From positions 640,001 to 704,000 of the forward strand of contig NZ_JAUTAU010000001.1 of NCBI RefSeq assembly GCF_030818775.1: a DNA stretch of 64,000 bases. Reading direction: 5' to 3'. Below the pieces are notes generated by a model. That model saw only the letters and a list, made by a program, of their open reading frames with translations, was not told where the DNA came from and made no database searches. The stretch is from Bacillus sp. SORGH_AS_0510. GTDB taxonomy: Bacteria; Bacillota; Bacilli; Bacillales; Cytobacillaceae. The position numbers and the translations under genes are program-made. Shown one piece after another: positions 50,725 through 58,594 of the stretch (the first letter of the stretch is position 1; each line of letters opens with the position of its first letter).

Positions 50725-50810
50725 AATAAAGGGTTCAAGAGCTTAAGATCCGAGCTGCCATTTCGGCGGCTTTTCTTATTGTAGTATCGGAGCATGATAG
50801 TTGAAGAAGA
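50725..50810 (+). repeat. Mosaic-repeat copy
   Basis: AAGGGTTCAAGAGCTTAAGA, then GAGCTGCCATTTCGGCGGCTTTTC, then GTAGTATCGGAGCATGATAG. Confidence 0.7.
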
Positions 50811-50862
50811 AATACTCTTTGTCCTATCGGTAGCATATGTTTATACCGAAGGAGGTTTGTTA

Positions 50863-51129
50863 ATGAAGAAATTATTAGTTGCGAATGTATTATTATTGTT
50901 TAGCCTAATTTATGTAATAGTTCGGGTTACACATAGCACATTATACCTTCCCAAACTTTCAATCGAAGCTGATAATCCGGTTAGTCTCCAGTGGAATGCC
51001 ATTGCAATTGATACGGGAATAATAAAAAATAGTTCTGAATCTATTTATCTAATTTGGATGACACCAGTTAACTTATTGGTCTTAATTGCATTAGTTCTTA
51101 GCTTCTTAGCATTCAAAGAGAAAAGATAA
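50863..51129 (+). CDS. Small membrane protein, 88 aa
   Basis: The ATG at 50863 follows GAAGGAGG; the longer frame starts in repeat DNA. Two spans, LLVANVLLLFSLIYVIVRV and LIWMTPVNLLVLIALVLSFL, enclose a LPKLSIEADNPVSLQWNAIA loop. Similar plan to the proteins at 24877 and 37522. Confidence 0.65.
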   Translation: MKKLLVANVLLLFSLIYVIVRVTHSTLYLPKLSIEADNPVSLQWNAIAIDTGIIKNSSESIYLIWMTPVNLLVLIALVLSFLAFKEKR

Positions 51130-51140
51130 AAAGAATTTTA

Positions 51141-51197
51141 TGGAAGTAACAGGTGCAAGAGTTAAAGATGGGGATCGCTGCGGCGGTCTTTTGTGTG
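51141..51197 (+). repeat. Mosaic-repeat copy
   Basis: GGAAGTAACAGGTGCAAGAG, then GGGGATCGCTGCGGCGGTCTTTT. The tail block is absent. Confidence 0.7.
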
Positions 51198-51225
51198 TCT
51201 GAAACATTTAACAGCAAGATGTATG

Positions 51226-51384
51226 TTTAAAGGGAGACTATGGTTTAGCTTAATTATATTTAATATAGTGCTGCCTGTGGTGAGTGCGGTTGAGCTGGAA
51301 GATGCACTCGGTATGGTGTGTATGTGTGGAATGCCAGGTGCTCCAAACCGAGGCTTGGAAATTTGGAATAATCCCCATTATTAA
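51226..51384 (+). CDS. Possible small membrane protein, 52 aa
   Basis: One span (LWFSLIIFNIVLPVVSAV) and a Cys-containing GMVCMCGMPGAPNRGLEIWN tail. There is no good ribosome site, so this may be a remnant. Confidence 0.3.
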   Translation, partial: FKGRLWFSLIIFNIVLPVVSAVELEDALGMVCMCGMPGAPNRGLEIWNNPHY

Positions 51385-51423
51385 GTGCATGATAATAACA
51401 ATTAATTGGTGGAGGTTATTGGT

Positions 51424-51588
51424 GTGCTTAACAAAAAAGAGAAGATAACATCATTATTTTGGATTGCTATACTTGGATTAATTTTAACAACAATATATAC
51501 AATAATCCTTGGGATTTTAGGATATAGGACAATGAACAGGATTGACTATATTTACAAACAAAATAAACAAAGATCAAAAAATAGTTAA
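51424..51588 (+). CDS. Small membrane protein, 54 aa
   Basis: GTG start after GGTGGAGG. One long span (LFWIAILGLILTTIYTIILG) and a basic tail (YKQNKQRSKNS). The terminator AGAGTGAC-AGGTGA-GTCACTCT follows at once (51591-51616). Confidence 0.6.
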   Translation: MLNKKEKITSLFWIAILGLILTTIYTIILGILGYRTMNRIDYIYKQNKQRSKNS

Positions 51589-51696
51589 TAAGAGTGACAG
51601 GTGAGTCACTCTTTATTTATTTTTAACTAACTGGCGATTGGGGATTCACCTTAATTAGCAATGAGGCCTATATTCTGGGGGGCAGAAACTCGTATG

Positions 51697-51877
51697 AAAA
51701 GGTTATTATTTAGGACCAAATAAGCCTGCATTATCAATAGAGGAATTCAAGGCACTTTCTTTGAAACCAGAAGAAAGAGTATTGATCTTCCAAGGCGAAG
51801 ATGAGCGGAATGGAATTGTAAAATTTAATAAGGTGTTATCTCAAATGTATCATTGGTATGTGAGGATTATTGATTAG
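51697..51877 (+). pseudogene. Gene fragment, no start
   Basis: The frame reads KGYYLGPNKPALSIEEFKAL, then SLKPEERVLIFQGEDERNGI and VLSQMYHWYVRIID, ending in a TAG. It is protein-like, but a stop precedes it and there is no start codon or ribosome site. It is probably the tail of a decayed gene of unknown family. Confidence 0.4.
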
Positions 51878-51894
51878 TATATTAATGGTTATTT

Positions 51895-51980
51895 CTTTAA
51901 CGGATGGCAGAGTAAAAGTACGGGTTCGCTCGACGTTTTTTATTCTTATTCTATTAACAACGCAAGTTAGCTAAATAAAA
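51895..51980 (+). repeat. Mosaic-repeat copy, worn
   Basis: ACGGATGGCAGAGTAAAAGT, then GGGTTCGCTCGACG with T-run, then ATTAACAACGCAAGTTAGCT. Confidence 0.5.
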
Positions 51981-52104
51981 AGTTTAGGTAAATATTTTTT
52001 TAACGGAGAAGGTTAGTTCGCTTCTTTTTTTTAAATGTAAAGAAGTCCTATTATTCTAAAAAAAACATACAATAAATTAACAATTATTAGGAAGTGAAAT
52101 ATAG

Positions 52105-52752
52105 ATGAAAAAATTTGTACTACCTCTTCTAATCTTATTTATGAGTGGACTTTATATCTTTTGTATACCCGAAAATCCTACACCTCTAAAAGTAACTTTT
52201 AAGCTTATCCCTATGGTTTTAATCATTATATATGCATTCCAATTTTGCAATACTAAAGCTAAACCCACACAATGGATCATTCTAAGTGGATTGTTTATTT
52301 GTATGTTGGGAGATGGCTTAATTGCAGGTTCTTTTATCTTTGGATTAGCTGCATTTTTAGTAGGGCATTTATTTTACCTATTTGGATTCATTAGAGTATG
52401 GAAGTTTTCTAAACCACGATTTGCAATGTTCATTCTGATTTTGGGATACTCTTTCTTAATAAGTAATGAACTGGTCAATGCTATAGCGGAAAATGGAAAC
52501 AGCAAACTCGTCATTCCTGTTATTGCTTATGTTATAGTTATTTCTTTAATGGCCTGGTCGGCCATTATGACAGGTAATAAATGGGCAATTGGGGGAAGTA
52601 TTTTATTTGTCCTATCTGATTCTATATTATCATGGAATATGTTTGTATCTAATGTTCCACAATCGAGTTTACTTATTATGTCTACTTATTACACGGCTCA
52701 GTTTTTAATTGCTCATAGCCTCGGTAGCTTATTAAATAATTCCAGTAAATAA
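52105..52752 (+). CDS. YhhN family (lysoplasmalogenase-like) membrane protein
   Basis: 215 residues with about seven to eight spans. Motifs of the YhhN family are seen: SGLFICMLGDGLI, FGLAAFLVGHLFYLFGF, GGSILFVLSDSILSWNMF and STYYTAQFLIAHSL. Members hydrolyse lysoplasmalogen or lysophospholipids in the membrane. The site GGAAGTG is moderate. Single gene with its own terminator. Confidence 0.88.
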   Translation: MKKFVLPLLILFMSGLYIFCIPENPTPLKVTFKLIPMVLIIIYAFQFCNTKAKPTQWIILSGLFICMLGDGLIAGSFIFGLAAFLVGHLFYLFGFIRVWKFSKPRFAMFILILGYSFLISNELVNAIAENGNSKLVIPVIAYVIVISLMAWSAIMTGNKWAIGGSILFVLSDSILSWNMFVSNVPQSSLLIMSTYYTAQFLIAHSLGSLLNNSSK

Positions 52753-52770
52753 GCTCTTTTCCTTCAGTTT

Positions 52771-52797
52771 AGCTGCTTTTTAAGCGGCTTTTTTTCT
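52771..52797 (+). terminator. Intrinsic terminator
   Basis: AGCTGC-TTTTTA-AGCGGCT with a seven-T run. It is the hairpin part of a mosaic-repeat variant; a tail (ACTAAAGGGAAAGGTTTG) follows. Confidence 0.75.
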
Positions 52798-53039
52798 TGA
52801 ACTAAAGGGAAAGGTTTGTATGTTGAATCTTGGAGTATATATATGTGTATGAAAAATGTTACCAATTAATAATTATGAACCTGATTACGAAAGATATACT
52901 AAAAGGTCAGCATGACTGCGGCAATCCTTTCTATTCATAAAAAGAGGGGATGAATGGACAAACAGCTTGATAACAGTGGAATTTTAATGATTATGTTAGC
53001 GAAAAGAAATTGAACATAATGTTACATTTTTTCTGAATT

Positions 53040-53134
53040 AGTTTGTGAATTATTATTCTTAAAGTAACGGATGCGATAACCAAGAAGCATTGTCGTCTTA
53101 TTGAACAAACGGGGCATGTTAATTGAAGAAGGAA
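53040..53134 (+). repeat. Mosaic-repeat copy
   Basis: AGTTTGTGAATTATTATTCT, then GGATGCGATAACCAAGAAGC with ATTGTCGTC, then GAACAAACGGGGCATGTTAA. An earlier GACTGCGGCAATCC hairpin remnant lies at about 52915-52929. Confidence 0.7.
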
Positions 53135-53204
53135 GATAAATAAACATAGTCGAATAATACATATACTCATAAATATAGGATTGAAAACAGGGAGAAGTGT
53201 CTGA

Positions 53205-53456
53205 ATGAAAAATAGTAAAGATACAGCAAGTTCTTTGAAGGTGTACAGAACTTCAAGGATATTATTAGCAGTTTCAGCAATATTTTTAATAACAGATTTA
53301 CCTTTGTTATGGGGATCGGCTTTATTTGCCGTATGTTTTTTTGGTTTTGAATTTTTATATGGAACAGTTTCAAAAAGTGCAGGATTTATATTTTCAGTAG
53401 TCACTCTTTTTGTAATACTAGTGTATTTTTTTGCTACTGGCAAACTCCTTACATAA
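53205..53456 (+). CDS. Small membrane protein, 83 aa
   Basis: Three spans: TSRILLAVSAIFLITDLPLL, WGSALFAVCFFGFEFLYG and FIFSVVTLFVILVYFFATG. Site GGGAG. Unknown. Confidence 0.6.
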   Translation: MKNSKDTASSLKVYRTSRILLAVSAIFLITDLPLLWGSALFAVCFFGFEFLYGTVSKSAGFIFSVVTLFVILVYFFATGKLLT

Positions 53457-53460
53457 TAAA

Positions 53461-53567
53461 TTTGTGAATAAATACGCTTAAACAAACGGGGGCGTTGATC
53501 CAGGAAGGATTAACCGCCTTTTTATTGAATTCCTTATTAAGCAAACGAAGCAGTTTGGCAGAACAAG
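53461..53567 (+). repeat. Mosaic-repeat copy, complete
   Basis: TTTGTGAATAAATACGCTTA, then GGGGGCGTTGATCC-AGGA-AGGATTAACCGCC with TTTTT, then AAGCAAACGAAGCAGTTTGG. Confidence 0.75.
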
Positions 53568-53611
53568 AAATAATACAATAAAAGGAATTATATCTCTTTT
53601 GGAGGCTTTAA

Positions 53612-54199
53612 ATGTTCGATAGATTTTGCAAAACATTTGATGTAAAATTCAAAAATTATGAAACAGAGCTACACGGGAACCACCTAGCTATATTGGAACG
53701 GTCGTCTGGTGCAGTGACATTTATGAAGGAGTTTCAGGGTCAAACCTTTAAAGATGGTTTGTATAGAGTACATATAGCAAGTGAACTAGATAAATGGAAT
53801 CACATTGTATATGAAGCATTTCCAGTCTATACAAATAAGGTTTTCTGCTTTTCTTATGATTGGCTAGGGAGACACTTTGCATTAGATTTTACAAGAATGA
53901 GTGAAGGCGAACCGATGATATTGATGCTTGAGCCTGGTACTGGTGAAGCACTTGAAATTCCTTCAACTTTTCCAACTTTTCACGAAGAGGAATTGGTTGA
54001 ATATCCAGATGCAGCTTTAGCTATTGATTTCTTTAATGATTGGAAAAAGGAGAACAGCAAGTCCTTAGATCGTAGCAATTGTGTTGGGTACAAGCTGCCT
54101 TTATTCTTAGGTGGTGAAGATGAAATAAGTAACTTAGAGGTATCAGATATGGAAGTTTATTGGGGAGTTATGGGGCAATTGAACAAACGATTATTTTAG
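53612..54199 (+). CDS. DUF1851 / Tdi1-type immunity-like protein
   Basis: This 195-residue protein starts after TGGAGG. The second half has FCFSYDWLGRHFALDF, then MILMLEPGTGEALEIPSTFP and ELVEYPDAALAIDFF, which is the DUF1851 (T6SS immunity Tdi1 C-terminal-like) pattern. The N-terminal part (FCKTFDVKFKNYETELHGNH) is like GAD-type domains. Relatives protect against toxins in other bacteria. No toxin gene is adjacent. Confidence 0.8.
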   Translation: MFDRFCKTFDVKFKNYETELHGNHLAILERSSGAVTFMKEFQGQTFKDGLYRVHIASELDKWNHIVYEAFPVYTNKVFCFSYDWLGRHFALDFTRMSEGEPMILMLEPGTGEALEIPSTFPTFHEEELVEYPDAALAIDFFNDWKKENSKSLDRSNCVGYKLPLFLGGEDEISNLEVSDMEVYWGVMGQLNKRLF

Positions 54200-54210
54200 A
54201 TTTCTTATTA

Positions 54211-54296
54211 AAAGAACGGTACAAGAGTTGAATGCCAACTGCCATTGTAGTCAGCTTTTCTTTTGTGCTAACTGGGCAGCATAGTTTAAGTGAAAT
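54211..54296 (+). repeat. Mosaic-repeat copy
   Basis: AAAGAACGGTACAAGAGTTG, then AACTGCCATTGTAGTCAGCTTTTC, then GTGCTAACTGGGCAGCATAG. Confidence 0.7.
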
Positions 54297-54476
54297 AATT
54301 CACAAGGTAAAAAATCTATATTAATGGTGACATATATCACGTGGAGTAACAAAAAAAGTTAATAAAAGAAACTTCTAGCTAATGCTGTTTTTTTGAAAAC
54401 ATTATAACTGCCTCGTGTAAATGCATAAATATTACATTTACATAAAAACTATTAGAAAAACGAAGGGGCTTTGATA

Positions 54477-55472
54477 ATGGATTATATTAAGCTTACTAGC
54501 ACAGATATTGCTGCACTTTGGAAAACGCATATTCAAGGTACAGCCGAAAGATGTTTTCTTCAACATTTTTTACAATACCTTCAAGATGAGGAAATAAAAT
54601 CAATTGTTGAAGAAGCCAAGGCTCTGGTTGATACTATAATCGGTAAAATTGAAGGAATTCTTGAAAAGGAAAACTTCCCCATACCAAAGGGTTTTTCAGA
54701 TAAAGATGTTGATTTATACGCACCCGCCCTATTCACAGACTTATTTGCACTAAGTTTCGTGTATCGTGGTGGACAAGTAAAAATGCCACATTTTACTAAT
54801 ACTCTCTCAAAGGTATCTAGGTTAGACATTTTTGAGTTTTTGAAAGAATGTCTATACGGGGAGACTGAATTACACAAAAAAGCATTTGCTCTTATGTTGT
54901 CAAAAGGCTTATATGATGCACCTCCGAAGATGGAATATCCAAAAACTATTGAGTTTGTTCAGCATGAACCTACCTTAATAAACTCATGGTTTGGAGAGAA
55001 AAGACCAATAAACTGTATGGAAATGGCTGAGCTTTTTCAAGATATTGAAAGAAATGCTACTGGTTTAGTTCTTTTAAAGGGATTAATACAGGTATCAAAA
55101 AATAAGGAAATAAAAGAGTATTTATTAAAAGGGAAAAACCTAGCTGAAAATCAAATAAAAACATTTAATAAGTTGCTGGATGAAAATGATAATTTCATTG
55201 GAACTCCAGTACCATTAGAGGTTACAAATTCAACAATCTCGCCGTTTTCTGAAAAACTAATAATGTTTTTCGTTAGTTCTGCAAACTCAATCGCTATTTC
55301 TACACTTGGAGATGCTTTGTCAGTGTCGTTGAGAAAGGATATAGCAGCAACTTTTACTCTCTTCTTTATGGAAGTAATGAAATACGGCGACGAAGGTCTT
55401 AAACTTATGATTAAACGAGGTTGGTTGGAACAGCCCCCACAACCGATTGATAGAAGAGGATTTTATCAATAA
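54477..55472 (+). CDS. DUF3231 family protein (paralogue 2)
   Basis: 331 residues from ATG 54477 (site GAAGGGG); a TTG two codons earlier is too close to the site. It has the same two-half layout as paralogue 1: APALFTDLFALSFVY, the linker SWFGEKRPINCMEMAELFQD and SPFSEKLIMFFVSS. It ends in a hydrophobic-poor PPQPIDRRGFYQ. The two paralogues lie 40 kb apart and have diverged strongly, so the duplication is old or one was acquired. Confidence 0.85.
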   Translation: MDYIKLTSTDIAALWKTHIQGTAERCFLQHFLQYLQDEEIKSIVEEAKALVDTIIGKIEGILEKENFPIPKGFSDKDVDLYAPALFTDLFALSFVYRGGQVKMPHFTNTLSKVSRLDIFEFLKECLYGETELHKKAFALMLSKGLYDAPPKMEYPKTIEFVQHEPTLINSWFGEKRPINCMEMAELFQDIERNATGLVLLKGLIQVSKNKEIKEYLLKGKNLAENQIKTFNKLLDENDNFIGTPVPLEVTNSTISPFSEKLIMFFVSSANSIAISTLGDALSVSLRKDIAATFTLFFMEVMKYGDEGLKLMIKRGWLEQPPQPIDRRGFYQ

Positions 55473-55529
55473 GCTTCCAAGTTAGGAGGTGATAAATTAT
55501 AAGGGGATAGAAGAATGTGAATAAGGCAA

Positions 55530-55698
55530 TTGAAAATCTATTATGGAGTATTACCTGGAATAATAGTAGGTCTTTGCATAACAACATTCATATAGAGGTT
55601 TATTTAAAAGGTTGTTAAGGCTTCAGGAAAGAAGAATAGTCGCTCTTACGCATGAAAATGTACAGTTAACAAGGACAATTAAAGTTCTGATTAAATAA
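55530..55698 (+). pseudogene. Small membrane protein gene with frameshift
   Basis: From TTG 55530 the frame reads KIYYGVLPGIIVGLCITTFI and stops at TAG. The adjacent frame continues YRGLFKRLLRLQERRI and then VALTHENVQLTRTIKVLIK to a stop. A single lost base in CATATAGAGG (about 55590) would join them into a span plus coiled coil of about 56 residues. An overlapping frame from GTG 55517 (MNKAIENLLWSI) is an alternative origin. Confidence 0.4.
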
Positions 55699-55727
55699 AA
55701 GTCCAAAAGCCAATGCTTTCGGACTTT
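55697..55727. terminator. Terminator hairpin between convergent genes
   Basis: AAAGTCC-AAAAGCCAATGCTTTC-GGACTTT. It closes the minus-strand gene and the fragment on the left. Confidence 0.7.
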
Positions 55728-56323
55728 CAGACTTTTCCTTCATGTATTTGCTTCCGGAGTTGGACGGCCGTCAGTAATTTATAACCTCTTAACTTTGGTA
55801 TCATTTTTTCGAGCAGTGCAACCGCCTCATCCTTTTTCCCATCATAAACGGCCTGATCTACTTCCAGCATGTTTAATAGGAACGCGTCATTTATCTTCTC
55901 TTTATATTGTTTGATAGAATCGGCGTCCTCTTCCTGAATAGCGATATCCGCCATCATGTACCACTTGGTCTTATGTACACTCATTTTCGCAAGGAGATCT
56001 TTTGCTTTTCCGTACTCTTTTCTTTCCCTTAAGAGCATCAATTCGGAGTGTTGTTTCGCTTTTTTTGAGCGGATTTTGCCAATTCCTTGTTCTGCCGCCG
56101 ACAGGTCCCCTTGAAGAAAATGGTACAGGAATTGCATTTGCGGCGCTTTTGATTTTTTTAGGTACGCCACCATCTTTTCGGGATCCTTTCCAAATACAAG
56201 CGGGTTTCGGATGAAAAAGAAAACAATCATAACCACCAATACGCCATACATAATCCAAATCGGAACCTGGAAAAATCCCATTACTAAAGCGAAAATAAAA
56301 ACTAGCAACAAAAGCCAAATCAT
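55727..56323 (-). CDS. TPR-like membrane protein, 198 aa
   Basis: The start at the second ATG (56323) is preceded by GGAGG 7 bases upstream, better than the first. Two N-terminal spans (WLLLLVFIFALVMGFFQVPI, WIMYGVLVVMIVFFFI) are followed by a helical repeat part (SKAPQMQFLYHFLQGDLSAA, EYGKAKDLLAKMSVHK, KDEAVALLEKMIPKLRGYKL). It is probably a cytosol-facing TPR scaffold. Its G+C content looks a little higher than its neighbours. Function unknown. Confidence 0.75.
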   Translation of the reverse strand: MIWLLLLVFIFALVMGFFQVPIWIMYGVLVVMIVFFFIRNPLVFGKDPEKMVAYLKKSKAPQMQFLYHFLQGDLSAAEQGIGKIRSKKAKQHSELMLLRERKEYGKAKDLLAKMSVHKTKWYMMADIAIQEEDADSIKQYKEKINDAFLLNMLEVDQAVYDGKKDEAVALLEKMIPKLRGYKLLTAVQLRKQIHEGKV

Positions 56324-56526
56324 AGCCATCCTCCGTCAACGGGTTTTATTCTTATTTTACCACAATGTTTTTTAGCAGCTCTGTTAAAAAAAGGAATATA
56401 AATGAAATTGGTAGAATAAGTGAATTTAGTATAAATCTTAACGTCTAGATATTAACAAGTGGAGAATGTCTATGGGAACTAACGAAGTAAAAGGTTTTAA
56501 CAAAAATAAGCGCGGGGGGTAAAAAT

Positions 56527-57024
56527 ATGAAACAATTGGGGACGCTATACTTTTTTTGTGGAAAAATGGGAGCTGGAAAATCAACTAAATCCAAACAATG
56601 GGCTATTGATAAACATGCGGTACTGTTATCTGAGGATGAATGGCTTTCATCTCTTTATCCCAATCAAATTGCATCATTTGAGGACTATCTAAAATTCTCA
56701 GCGCAGCTCAAACCGTTGGTGAAAAAGCATGTCCAAAACATATTAAGTGTGGGTACAGATGTAGTGATGGATTTTCCAGGTAACACTAAAAAACTGCGAA
56801 AGTGGTTTGTGGATTTGGCGTCAGAGGTCAATGCAAGCCATCAACTCATTTTCCTTAATCTAACTAACGAGCAATGCTTACGTCAAATTGCACAAAGGCG
56901 TATCGAACAACCTGAAAGAGAAGCTTTTGACACGGAAGCAGTGTTTATTCATGTTACTAAATTTTTTGAAGCACCAGACACATCTGAGGGTTTAAATATT
57001 TTAGAGATTAGCAGAAAAGAATAA
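56527..57024 (+). CDS. AAA/zeta-toxin-like P-loop kinase
   Basis: This 165-residue protein starts after GGGGGG. Walker A is GKMGAGKST (residues 12-20), then a lid-like DVVMDFPGNTKKLRKWFVDL and QRRIEQPEREAFDTEAVF. It follows the plan of small shikimate-kinase-like or zeta-type kinases that phosphorylate small molecules or protect against antibiotics. No antitoxin gene is adjacent, so a toxin role is unlikely. Substrate unknown. Confidence 0.8.
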   Translation: MKQLGTLYFFCGKMGAGKSTKSKQWAIDKHAVLLSEDEWLSSLYPNQIASFEDYLKFSAQLKPLVKKHVQNILSVGTDVVMDFPGNTKKLRKWFVDLASEVNASHQLIFLNLTNEQCLRQIAQRRIEQPEREAFDTEAVFIHVTKFFEAPDTSEGLNILEISRKE

Positions 57025-57060
57025 CAAAAAATGATTATATGAAAAAAGTTGGTGAACAGT

Positions 57061-57483
57061 ATGGAAAATGATTTTGTCTTTTTGAATATATGTTGTACAC
57101 CTGAATGGAAACATATTTTCAGTTCGATTCTTAACCATTGCGACCAGTTTGAAGTTGTATTCCCCGATGGAGAATTTGATATAGAAAATCCCTTAATGGG
57201 TGGAAAGTTCGAGTTTGAAAAGTTAGAAGGGACTTTTGTTAAACCCTGGGATGGAATGGAAAACAGTATAAGTATTTTTGGAGAGCTAACCAGTCTTTCA
57301 AGGAGGATATTTTACAAATTAGAGGAACCTTCTTTTGAGGGGCTTAAACCCGAACTGTGGTGTTTCAAGTTATTTAAAAATGGAACCTTATTTCTATCTG
57401 TTGAGGATTTCTCTGTTTGCCTTTTGAAAAAAAATCAGGAAGTGATTTCGTTATTAATAGATAAAGGAGAAGGGATTGAATAG
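57061..57483 (+). CDS. Hypothetical protein, 140 aa
   Basis: A soluble strand-rich protein, MENDFVFLNICCTPEWKHIF then SSILNHCDQFEVVFPDGEFD. The start is uncertain (GGTGA is only 4 bases before ATG 57061; GTG and TTG starts lie within 12 bases). It is near the kinase gene (37 bp) and may be co-transcribed with it. Immunity-like size, no known family. Confidence 0.65.
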   Translation: MENDFVFLNICCTPEWKHIFSSILNHCDQFEVVFPDGEFDIENPLMGGKFEFEKLEGTFVKPWDGMENSISIFGELTSLSRRIFYKLEEPSFEGLKPELWCFKLFKNGTLFLSVEDFSVCLLKKNQEVISLLIDKGEGIE

Positions 57484-57501
57484 GTTTTTAATACTGGAAC
57501 C

Positions 57502-57600
57502 CTCGGTAAGCTAAAGGGGGGTAAGAGTTTAACAATGAGGTGCAGAAGCAGCTCATTTTCTTTTTGTGCTTACGAAACAGGTTAATTTAACAAGGATAAT
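57502..57600 (+). repeat. Mosaic-repeat copy
   Basis: AGCTAAAGGGGGGTAAGAGT, then the hairpin AATGAGGTGCAGAAGCAGCTCATT with TTCTTTTT, then CTTACGAAACAGGTTAATTT. It ends the 57061 gene. Confidence 0.75.
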
Positions 57601-57617
57601 GAAATATCGGCCAAAAG

Positions 57618-57651
57618 AAGACCCTTGAGAATTAGTAAAATCAAGGGTCTT
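57618..57651 (-). terminator. Terminator for the LysE gene
   Basis: AAGACCCTTGA-GAATTAGTAAAA-TCAAGGGTCTT. It lies just after the minus-strand LysE stop. Confidence 0.75.
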
Positions 57652-57662
57652 AACCATAAATC

Positions 57663-58298
57663 CTAGTTATGAACTTTTTCTAGGGCTAGTTTTACACCAA
57701 AACCTATAAGTATCGTACCTGTGATTCCTTCAATAACCTTTTTCGTTTTAGGTCTTTTCATAAAAGCACTAATACGGTTAATTAAGGCGACATAAAGTAA
57801 AAACCACACGGCAGTCAATACAGTATAAGTGACACCCATTATAATAAACGGTAAAAAGGTACTGCTTTCAGAGTTAACGAATTGAGGGAAAAAGGTTAAG
57901 AATAAGATAGCAACTTTGGGATTAAGTATATCTGTAAGGAACCCTTGTTTAAAACAAGATGTGCTCTTTAGCTGTTTTTTTGTCTCCACTTCAACATTTT
58001 CTCCTGTTTCATTCTTTTTCTTCAAAGACCATAATGCTTTAACACCCAGATAAAGTAAGTAAACAGCACCTATGTATTTAAAGATAGAAAACACTAATGC
58101 TGATTTCATAATGACTGCTGAAAGTCCTAATACAGCCGCGGTGGTATGGATACAAAGAGCACAACAAGTACCTAAAGCTGTTTTAAACCCACCGATTTTA
58201 CCATCTGAAATAGTATTACTTGTAACAATAGCAGTATCGGGACCAGGTAAAATAATTAAAAAAACACACAACATAACAAACGCGTAAAAGTTTATCAA
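57663..58298 (-). CDS. LysE/RhtB-family amino-acid exporter
   Basis: This 211-residue protein starts at TTG after AAGGAG. It has six spans of the LysE fold with the signature PGPDTAIVTSNTISDGKIGG near residue 18, then LVFSIFKYIGAVYLLYLGVK, ALW and FLTDILNPKVAILFLTFFPQ. It exports an amino acid or homoserine-lactone-like compound. It is convergent with the preceding small gene. Confidence 0.88.
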   Translation of the reverse strand: MINFYAFVMLCVFLIILPGPDTAIVTSNTISDGKIGGFKTALGTCCALCIHTTAAVLGLSAVIMKSALVFSIFKYIGAVYLLYLGVKALWSLKKKNETGENVEVETKKQLKSTSCFKQGFLTDILNPKVAILFLTFFPQFVNSESSTFLPFIIMGVTYTVLTAVWFLLYVALINRISAFMKRPKTKKVIEGITGTILIGFGVKLALEKVHN

Positions 58299-58402
58299 AT
58301 TAACAGCTCCTTTCCAATTATAATAATGGTCAGAATTCTTAAACAGTATTATATAGTAGTTCCGTATTTGTTTGAATACTAAATTTTTATGATTAAATCC
58401 AT

Positions 58403-58495
58403 GTTGAACTAATAAGGGCTTTTGTTAAGGATGATGATCGCTGCGGCGGTCATTTTTTTCTTGTTAAATTAACGGCAGTTTAGTTGAATAAGGAT
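58403..58495 (+). repeat. Mosaic-repeat copy, complete
   Basis: TTGAACTAATAAGGGCTTTTG, then GATGATCGCTGCGGCGGTCATT with T-run, then TTAAATTAACGGCAGTTTAG. It lies upstream of nuclease paralogue 2. Confidence 0.75.
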
Positions 58496-58594
58496 TCAAT
58501 ACCAAAGATTGATATATTCCAACAAAAGATCGAACTGTGTTATTTTTATAATATGAGTGTCTATGGTAGAAACATAAGAAAGGTGTGCAGAAGG

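Larger units (their letters stand above)
51589..52104. other. Spacer with terminator, worn repeat and decayed gene
   Basis: It contains the hairpin AGAGTGAC..GTCACTCT, a GGGGATTCACCTT/AATGAGGCCTA block related to 61470-61520, the gene fragment at 51697-51877 and a mosaic-repeat copy at 51895-51980. Confidence 0.6.

Noticed and set aside
52952..53011. A 19-codon frame after GAGGGGATGA
   Set aside because: A good ribosome-like site, but the peptide is short and without recognisable features; chance is as likely.
56527..57483. Kinase and following gene as a zeta-toxin/epsilon-antitoxin pair
   Set aside because: The second protein is strand-rich and 140 residues, unlike the small helical epsilon, and the order and motifs do not fit.
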